Positions 8,842 to 13,300 of a stretch of DNA of 13,300 bases are shown here, in pieces (within the stretch, counting starts at the first letter, position 1; each line of letters begins with the position of its first letter). Made by a program: the position numbers and the translations under genes. Below the pieces are notes generated by a model. The model was not told the origin of the DNA. It did no database searches and saw nothing but the letters and a program-made list of their open reading frames with translations. Origin of the DNA: Cylindrotheca closterium (Eukaryota > Bacillariophyta > Bacillariophyceae > Bacillariales > Bacillariaceae); NCBI GenBank assembly GCA_933822405.4, contig CAKOGP040001930.1, forward strand, positions 1 to 13,300, written 5' to 3'.

Positions 8842-8858
8842 CATTTGCCGGGTGTTCC
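8842..8858 (-). repeat. Right terminal inverted repeat
   Basis: CATTTGCCGGGTGTTCC is the exact reverse complement of 1616-1632. It is the only inverted copy in the window, and it marks the outer end of the block. Confidence 0.85.
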
Positions 8859-8860
8859 AG
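8858..8860. repeat. Candidate target-site duplication CAG (right)
   Basis: Matches CAG at 1614-1616. With three bases, chance agreement cannot be excluded. Confidence 0.45.
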
Positions 8861-8988
8861 AGTCTTGAAGATTAAATATATTAAGACTTGAGTATTGCAG
8901 TATTTATTTTAAAAAATAATTCGACGAGCATTTCATTTTAGCGCTGACTTGAAAAACAAAGACAGAAAAATTTGAAATTCTGTACACC

Positions 8989-9582
8989 ATGGCGGAATCA
9001 GAAGCAACAGCTTCCATAGGTGAAGGGATTCTGACTCAGGTCTTCTCCTCATGTTCCGCAGATCCGAGGGGGTCTGTTCATCGATTGTGGGGAATAAGTC
9101 TCCTTTTCGTAGTCCTATACTTTGTGGTTGCCATTTTCGAAAGTAAGCCCCTATGTAAACAACTGTCTGAGGCAGCTAGATTGTGCAAATTCTTACAAAT
9201 TCCTTTTCTGTAACTAGTGATGAACATGAAATCAAACGATGGGTCGTTCGCTGTTTTGATTGCTTCTATATGGTCTGGATTGGTCCATTTGGGATTGGGT
9301 GTTCTTGGAACGTTTGTGCTGAAACGTTTCCCAACATCTTTTTCAGTTGGCTTCTTATTGGGGGTCATGATAGTAATTGCAAACCAGAATCTACTACTCT
9401 TTGCAACATTCCTGAAGTTTGGCCAGGGTGATAAAACAACGAATACACTTTTTGCAGTTGTTGGACTCTGTGTGTTTGGGGTCATGAGCTTCATGTCGCT
9501 TCTGTTATTTCACTTCAAACAAGATGTTGTGGTTGCGCAACTGGAATCATCTGGAAAAGAGTCAAACAGAGATGTTGCCTGA
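8989..9582 (+). CDS. Small four-helix membrane protein, two exons
   Basis: The start ATG lies in a strong ACCATGG context. Exon 1 (8989-9142) and exon 2 (9218-9582) join in frame across a 75-bp intron to give 172 residues. Four hydrophobic stretches are visible: about 33-50, 62-86, 93-117 and 128-150, with a short hydrophilic N-terminus and a charged C-terminal tail from about 152. I recognise no family signature, so only a probable integral membrane location can be stated. The reading ends in TGA. Without splicing, exon 1 would run on to a TAA at 9211 as a 74-codon ORF, and exon 2 would have only a weak start. The continuity of frame and the hydrophobic pattern favour splicing. The TIR element ends about 130 bp upstream and may have displaced or altered the promoter. 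Confidence 0.65.
9143..9217 (+). other. 75-bp spliceosomal intron (predicted)
   Basis: The donor is GAAA|GTAAGC and the acceptor is TTTTCTGTAACTAG|TG after a pyrimidine-rich stretch. It splits codon 52 after its first base and restores one frame across both ORFs. Predicted only; no transcript evidence. Confidence 0.65.
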
Positions 9583-9874
9583 TTTCACCCCTAGAGCAGT
9601 ATTAGCATATTGTATGTATTAAAATACGCTGTACCATTTCATTCAGATTGTACAGTATGTATTTTTTAATTTGAAAAAATCCGCTTCACCGTTTCATTCA
9701 AGGTAGAGAGACAAGTGCTCCTCAATATGTTTGCAACTATTTCAATTGTTTTTTTTCTTTCTAAAACAATTCATCATGTGAAGTGCGACAGTAGGAACTT
9801 AACAGAAACGTCGGCTTGTTGTATCGGTTAACATACGATCACGAACTACTGTCCTGTACAGTCAGTCGACCCCG

Positions 9875-9913
9875 TTAACAGAATGTCGCGCAAAAGAGCA
9901 TTTATTCTGTTAA
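9875..9913. repeat. Inverted repeat TTAACAGAAT / ATTCTGTTAA
   Basis: The perfect 10-bp arms (9875-9884 and 9904-9913) enclose a 19-base loop. The G/C-rich hairpins lie immediately downstream, so the whole may be the end of an old repeat. Confidence 0.6.
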
Positions 9914-9917
9914 GTAA

Positions 9918-9968
9918 GGGGGTCTGAGGGCCATGCCCCCAGCGGGTCAAGGGTGGAACCCTTGCGGG
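9918..9968. repeat. G/C-rich double hairpin
   Basis: GGGC CAT GCCC (9928-9938) sits inside GGGGG...CCCCC (9918-9922 and 9936-9940). It is followed by AAGGGT GGA ACCCTT (9949-9963) and a run of six G. The composition contrasts sharply with the AT-rich surroundings, which suggests a dispersed repeat fragment. Its function is unknown. Confidence 0.5.
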
Positions 9969-10010
9969 GGGTATCCTTGGAGAAGGTCACAATTAAGCAA
10001 AATCTTACAA

Positions 10011-10055
10011 GAAAAGTGTCGTACTATAGTTGAGAAAAGTGCTGTACTATAGTTG
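10011..10055. repeat. Two-copy 23-bp tandem repeat
   Basis: GAAAAGTGTCGTACTATAGTTG and GAAAAGTGCTGTACTATAGTTG are separated by one base and differ at two adjacent positions. Confidence 0.7.
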
Positions 10056-10853
10056 CGATATTGAGCAAAGTCAATTAGGAGGTTTAGATTTTTTTGCTGT
10101 GAAAGAGTACTATACACTAAGGTTTGTTTGTTGTGTCTTTCGCTTGTTCATACGCAGGCAGGTCCAATGACTAGCCAGATCCTCAGCTCCAATGATGACG
10201 AGAGGCAGCTAGCTCCAGTACCAGGTACACATCAGATCAGTGCACCACTTACAGTAAAGAGATTTCGTGAAAACGGACGATGACCAGACCGACGTACGAA
10301 TATACATGACACGGATGACAGACGGACCGTGAAATCTTGATCGGCAAGACGGGAGACGTATGGGCGTTTCTAGCTCTTCCTTAGTCTCAGTTTCCGTCGT
10401 GTCGATTGCGGCTAATCCTACGGATTACCAGGCGCCGCCTCCACTTCATGACTCGATATCTAGCGTGATTGGCCTAGGATGATTGCATACTACGAATTTG
10501 TACCAAACAAGATTATGCCAGTCCTCCATACGTAAGTAAGAGATGTAGGTTTGGCATCGTAAGCTTGGTAACTAGAATTAGGGACCGGATTTGGAAACGG
10601 GAATCGAATATTCGACTCAATGGACTCAAACGTGACACAAATTTGGGACCTGGATGGTACCGAGCATTTGGTGCAGAAGAGATAAATCAGGCCAAGGAAT
10701 GGTATGCGATCGCTTCCGGAGGAAACGGAAGAAAGGGCCAATACACTAGCGAGTGCATGGAGTGGGAAAAAGAAAAAGAAAAGAAAGAAAATTGTGGATG
10801 GCTGGTGCATCATATAAAAGGGAGTGGAAAAGTTGCGTAAGGTAGCAAGGGAG
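10056..10853. other. Intergenic region without a supported gene
   Basis: Small ORFs exist on both strands but none has convincing support. One 38-codon plus-strand ORF (10167-10283) starts shortly after a pyrimidine-rich CGCAG that could be a splice acceptor, so it might be an exon or a repeat remnant. A 12-bp palindrome TCGAATATTCGA lies near 10605. A purine-rich run near 10765-10790 produces Lys/Glu-rich or Phe-rich translations by composition alone. It is the downstream flank of the minus-strand recombinase remnant. Confidence 0.4.
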
Positions 10854-11499
10854 TTATATAAGAAATGTAGTTGCATCGATCATGGTGATGGCATCATTTT
10901 GTTGCATGCACAGATGGGCGACGTTGCGCAGGTATGCCATAAAGGCATCGGATTTCCATCGGAGGAGGAACTTGATCTGGTCAGTGGTTGCTCCGGAGGT
11001 GTGGAGGAGGACACAGGCGCCAACTCGGATAGAGTGGGAAGAATACTGGATCTTGTCTTGTTTGGGGTCTAGCTAGGTTGTAGAGCGAACAAGCAACATG
11101 GCGCATGACACGGGTGATTTCTGCGTCATGAAGGAAGAGGACGCGGGCGCCATCTTGGTATACCGCAAGGGGGACATTGGTTGTGGTGATGCCGATCAAT
11201 CGGTCAAACCGGGAAAGGATGGAATGCATCCGACGGATGTAGCAACGGAGTGGGGACTTTTTGCTGCGAATAAAAAGTTTTTCTTCCCCATGGTTACCGT
11301 TCTTCTGATGGGAGAAACGGGTTTTTATGCGCCAAACAAGGTCTGGATTCTGAAGGAAGTCGGAAATGGATACTTTGCGTTTGAACTTGTCGAAACAGGT
11401 AACATCTTCGACACAAAATGCAATGGAAATGCCGTCAAAGGTTGCTTGGTCGCCAATATTTTTGTTGGCGGAAGTTTGGGCATACTCGGACAGGCGGTG
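10854..11499 (-). pseudogene. Tyrosine recombinase, C-terminal catalytic part, frameshifted
   Basis: Continuation of the gene at 12726-13300 after the 1226-bp insertion. Reading from 11499 leftward it begins HRLSEY (the duplicated box I with the first catalytic Arg) and runs on to a box reading PLAVYQDGARVLFLHDAEI and then VMRHVACSLYNLARP. Near 11041-11050 a one-base shift is needed. The next frame gives HSIRVGAC, the HxxR box, followed by GATTDQIKFLLRW, with Trp where many relatives have His, and the likely nucleophile in AYLRNV, ending at TAA 10854-10856. All recognisable catalytic boxes are therefore present but not in one frame. The family cuts and joins DNA through a 3'-phosphotyrosine. 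Similar proteins are, to my knowledge, abundant in diatom genomes and akin to mobile-element integrases. Confidence 0.75.
11482..11499. repeat. 18-bp target-site duplication, left copy
   Basis: ATACTCGGACAGGCGGTG is identical to 12726-12743. On the minus strand it encodes HRLSEY of the recombinase. The bases just outside the match differ on both sides, so the length is exactly 18. Confidence 0.9.
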
Positions 11500-11651
11500 T
11501 ATATATATATAACTGAATCATTAATTGGTTTTTATGCTACTTCTAGAGTATCCAACTGCCGGTGTAATACGGCTGTAGAGGCCAGGAACTATGCTGCTTT
11601 TAGTCAGATAAGTTTGAACCACGTTGAGGCATTTTTCAAGAAAAAATTTGC

Positions 11652-11775
11652 TCTAGTCGATCATGTCAGGGGACAAATCGGCGCTCCCACTGTTGGTGGG
11701 GGAGTACAAACAAGATGCAAGGATTTCTCCTGGGATACAGAGGAATTTTGTGGGTACCTTTTCCAAGGAAAGAAT
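11652..11775 (-). repeat. Insertion repeat C, second copy
   Basis: Partner of 11783-11893. The stop codon of the long ORF arises here where the other copy reads GACTTGAG instead of GACTAGAG. Confidence 0.65.
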
Positions 11776-12582
11776 TGAATGCAATTCTCTCAAGTCATCT
11801 GTCAATGGGCAGATTGGCGCTCCCACTCTGTTGGTGGGGATTTGGAAGGGTAGACCAAGAAAATCGGTCTGCTGTATCTTTTCCAGAGAAAGAAACAAGA
11901 CAAATATGCTGTACAACATGGAGGAAATGCAAGCATTGGGGTTGTCCTTCACCAGGTCAACCGTCAATAGGGTGGTAGAATTCGAGCGGGTTGTTGCCTC
12001 CAGACCTTCCTGAGCGTGCTCAGGTGCAGTCCTTGTCGATTTCAAAGCCGTCTCTTGTGATTTTGCTTCATTCGAGCCCATGGTTGTTGGCCACTTCTGA
12101 TGGGCAGCGCAGACATCATAAAATAGGATTGTTGTTGTGTGTAAATAGTTGAAAATTTTGTTCTGGGTCCGACCTTGTTTTGTGGACCATCCAATTGAGA
12201 ATCTGTCCAAAGAATGATCAATGGTTGGTGGAAACGCCGTTGTCAAAGCATGCCAAACAATTTCAACAAATTCCATGGGGTCATTGCTTGGATTGAGTTT
12301 CTTGGGAGAGGCAACAAGCGGCTGTCCTTTCAGTGCGCCATCCTCGGCGATTTTGGAAGGAGGGGGTTGCTTGTGTCCGCTCTTGGGAGGTATCAAAGCA
12401 TGCCAAACGGTTTCAAACAGTTCCATGGGGTCATCGCTTGGATCATCCTTTACCAAGTCAACCGTCAGTTGGGTGGTCGAATTTGAACGGGTTTTTTCCT
12501 CCAGGCCTCCCTGACCTTGATCAGTTGCAGCCTTTGTCAAGTTCAGAGCCATCTCATCTGATTGATCATCATCAGAGCCCAT
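11653..12582 (-). CDS. Repeat-built hypothetical protein inside the insertion
   Basis: The ATG at 12582 lies in AACCATGG context; 309 codons follow to TAG. I recognise no family. The protein consists of duplicated blocks: residues 1-47 resemble 168-214 (MGS...RSNSTT.LTVDLVKD), 46-63 resemble 96-113 (P..DPME..E.VWHAL), and a SLEK block at 232-264 resembles 272-309. In the last pair the underlying DNA remains similar but a two-base indel puts the copies in different frames after PTN, so the C-terminal end is not conserved as protein. One hydrophobic stretch (about 219-232) is probably incidental. It may be a genuine protein of a non-autonomous retroposon or a chance ORF. An in-frame TTG at 12597 is a less likely start. 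Confidence 0.4.
   Translation of the reverse strand: MGSDDDQSDEMALNLTKAATDQGQGGLEEKTRSNSTTQLTVDLVKDDPSDDPMELFETVWHALIPPKSGHKQPPPSKIAEDGALKGQPLVASPKKLNPSNDPMEFVEIVWHALTTAFPPTIDHSLDRFSIGWSTKQGRTQNKIFNYLHTTTILFYDVCAAHQKWPTTMGSNEAKSQETALKSTRTAPEHAQEGLEATTRSNSTTLLTVDLVKDNPNACISSMLYSIFVLFLSLEKIQQTDFLGLPFQIPTNRVGAPICPLTDDLRELHSILSLEKVPTKFLCIPGEILASCLYSPTNSGSADLSPDMID
11783..11893 (-). repeat. Insertion repeat C, first copy
   Basis: It shares GGCGCTCCCACT, TTGGTGGGG and TCTTTTCCA.(A)GAAAGAA blocks with 11652-11775. A two-base indel lies within the shared part. Confidence 0.65.
11941..12081 (-). repeat. Insertion repeat A, second copy
   Basis: Partner of 12442-12582. Its ATG is in frame with the long ORF, as 501 is a multiple of three. 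Confidence 0.8.
12244..12297 (-). repeat. Insertion repeat B, second copy
   Basis: Partner of 12394-12447, in frame with it in the long ORF. Confidence 0.8.
12394..12447 (-). repeat. Insertion repeat B, first copy
   Basis: Similar to 12244-12297 at an offset of 150 bp; both contain CAAAGCATGCCAAAC and TTCCATGGGGTCAT on the plus strand. Confidence 0.8.
12442..12582 (-). repeat. Insertion repeat A, first copy
   Basis: Similar to 11941-12081 (offset 501 bp); both begin with CCATGGGCTC on the minus strand. Divergence is substantial, so the duplication is much older than the tandem units of the TIR element. Confidence 0.8.
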
Positions 12583-12725
12583 GGTTGAAGTCCTCAATCA
12601 AGCACTTTTAACAGCAAAACCGGTGTCGCTACACGGTCATTGCGTAGATAAAGTACTAGAGAAGATGACTTTTTGTTTTTGCAAAATGCGTGATTTTTGT
12701 TTTTTGATTTTTGAAACTGAATTTT

Positions 12726-12743
12726 ATACTCGGACAGGCGGTG
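12726..12743. repeat. 18-bp target-site duplication, right copy
   Basis: Identical to 11482-11499. This copy remains joined to the N-terminal half of the recombinase gene (GLLDGHRLSEY). Confidence 0.9.
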
Positions 12744-13300
12744 GCCATCGAGGAGGCCGATACTGTTCCAGTCTTCACATGTTTTCCAGAGACCGTCTCG
12801 GTGGGCTTTGGTGTGGGTATTGCGGTGCTCGAGGTGTTGTTGCATGTCAAGGGTGTAGGGCTCAAGTTTATTGGGAACTTTTTCATGGCGCTCCACTTCA
12901 GCAATCGAATGCCCATAGAGTAGCATCCTAACGATTAATGTCTCCGTTATTATTATTACAATGGTGGCATGAATATCGGGTGACATTTTGGTGTTGCTCG
13001 GGTTGTTGTATCGGGGATCACGACCGGTAAAAAGGCAGATAAAAGACGCTGCAGCATGGAGGTACTGCTTGATTGTGGCAGACTTGATGTATTGTCCTTT
13101 AATTGTGCGATCGGTAGCAAGTGCCACTGTGTAGAGTGCAAAGGTTGCGACGCGGCGTTCGTGAGGGAAGTCGGGGCCATTCATTAAATAGTCGTCGCGC
13201 AGGTTCATATCATAGCAAAACTTGAGGAAATGGAGTCGGCGGGAACGAAGTGTCCCAGATTTGCGGGGATCGTTGGTGGCGCCTGCTTTGGATTGGAGAA
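12726..13300 (-). pseudogene. Tyrosine recombinase, N-terminal part (runs off window)
   Basis: The minus-strand frame is open from the right edge, where the gene is cut by the window, to the insertion. An ATG at 13208 exists, but coding sequence clearly continues upstream (SGTLRSRRLHFLKFCYD precedes it), so it is not the true start. The segment IKSATIKQYLHAAASFICLF fits the helical core-binding domain of tyrosine recombinases. GLLDGHRLSEY is box I with the first catalytic arginine. The insertion falls exactly behind this box. Reading on into the insertion gives a meaningless Lys/Asn-rich tail to a stop at 12594. Together with 10854-11499 about 400 codons of the gene are present in the window. 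Confidence 0.75.

Larger units (their letters stand above)
1617..8857. mobile_element. Composite TIR element: four tandem 1780-bp units
   Basis: A 7241-bp block begins and ends with GAACACCCGGCAAATG and its reverse complement. CAG lies directly outside at both ends (1614-1616 and 8858-8860), compatible with a 3-bp target-site duplication. Inside are three full units and a fourth ending in the unique right terminus, with the left terminus repeated every 1780 bp (1617, 3397, 5177, 6957). Each unit has a left motif array, a minus-strand gene fragment and an oppositely oriented right motif array. Three-bp duplications and subterminal repeats are known in CACTA/EnSpm elements, and 3-bp duplications also in PIF/Harbinger. 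The terminus does not begin with CACT(A/G) and the flank is not TWA, so the superfamily is unresolved. No intact transposase is inside, so it is probably non-autonomous. Confidence 0.75.
6954..8857. repeat. Tandem unit 4 with the authentic right terminus
   Basis: It matches the other units until about 8490, with T at 8425 in place of A. It then diverges: one extra base lies in the A/G run near 8490, the first right-array motif is altered (around 8504-8514), and the right array is 100 bp longer. After 8718 the 107-bp tail of units 1-3 is replaced by a unique 139-bp sequence ending in the inverted terminal repeat. This is the only unit with both ends of a transposon. Confidence 0.9.
9583..10010. 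other. Non-coding 3' flank
   Basis: No gene is seen. The 3' flank of the membrane-protein gene has a 19-bp imperfect direct repeat (9627-9645 and 9682-9700, CGCT..ACC.TTTCATTCA, three mismatches). Hairpins at 9875-9968 are listed separately. Confidence 0.5.
11500..12725 (-). mobile_element. 1226-bp insertion with 18-bp target duplication
   Basis: Removing this segment and one copy of the 18-bp repeat restores the recombinase frame exactly (1244 bases, which matches the frame difference between the two gene parts). Read on the minus strand it begins AAAATTCAGTTTC, carries an ORF (12582 to 11653) and ends in an ATTCAGTT followed by a TA-dinucleotide run. There are no convincing terminal inverted repeats. 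Long target duplications of this kind and a simple-sequence 3' end are typical of LINE-mobilised or SINE-like retroposons. That classification is inference, as no reverse transcriptase is encoded. Confidence 0.7.

Noticed and set aside
9078..9494. 138-codon minus-strand ORF
   Set aside because: It is antisense to the membrane-protein gene, lacks features of its own, and conflicts with the good start and splice signals on the plus strand.
10490..10876. 128-codon minus-strand ORF and the overlapping 91-codon plus-strand ORF at 10565-10840
   Set aside because: Both arise partly from a purine-rich low-complexity run, have no recognisable motif, and the first overlaps the recombinase end in another frame.
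11098..11778. 226-codon plus-strand ORF
   Set aside because: Most of it is antisense to the recombinase C-terminal part, whose minus-strand frame shows clear family boxes; it then crosses the 18-bp duplication into the insertion.
12594..12725. Lys/Asn-rich C-terminal extension of the recombinase N-terminal ORF
   Set aside because: This is read-through into the inserted element, not part of the recombinase.

Overview
This is nuclear DNA of a eukaryote, most likely a diatom or a close stramenopile relative. The evidence is one 75-bp GT-AG intron, start codons in ACCATGG-type context, low gene density, and two transposon-derived protein types that I associate with diatom genomes: a HARBI1-like DDE nuclease, and a tyrosine-recombinase family with an R / HxxR / W / Y catalytic set. 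No bacterial operon, rRNA or tRNA is visible. The species cannot be named from the sequence.

Layout, left to right. Positions 1-345 show nothing recognisable. 346-1260 is an intact single-exon HARBI1-like gene (+). 1360-1499 is a cluster of TTGACGC motifs containing a hairpin. 1617-8857 is the centrepiece, a 7.2-kb block bounded by a 16-17-bp terminal inverted repeat and a possible 3-bp CAG target duplication. It is built from four almost identical head-to-tail units of 1780 bp. Every unit repeats the left terminus, a left array of 20-bp palindromic motifs, a degraded minus-strand gene fragment, and a right array of the same motif in the opposite orientation. Only the last unit carries the right terminus. 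8989-9582 is a two-exon gene for a small four-helix membrane protein, starting about 130 bp beyond the element. 9583-10853 is mostly non-coding, with G/C hairpins and a short tandem repeat.

From 10854 to the right edge lies a minus-strand tyrosine-recombinase gene, incomplete at its N-terminus. It is split inside its first catalytic-arginine box by a 1226-bp insertion (11500-12725) flanked by perfect 18-bp target duplications, and it also has a one-base frameshift further on. The insertion carries its own minus-strand ORF, assembled from internally duplicated segments.

Overall this reads as a transposon-rich island around one ordinary host gene. The two most unusual items are the tandemly amplified TIR element with its opposed palindromic arrays, and the repeat-built insertion. 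The HARBI1-like protein and the tandem element are neighbours, but nothing in the sequence proves that one mobilises the other.
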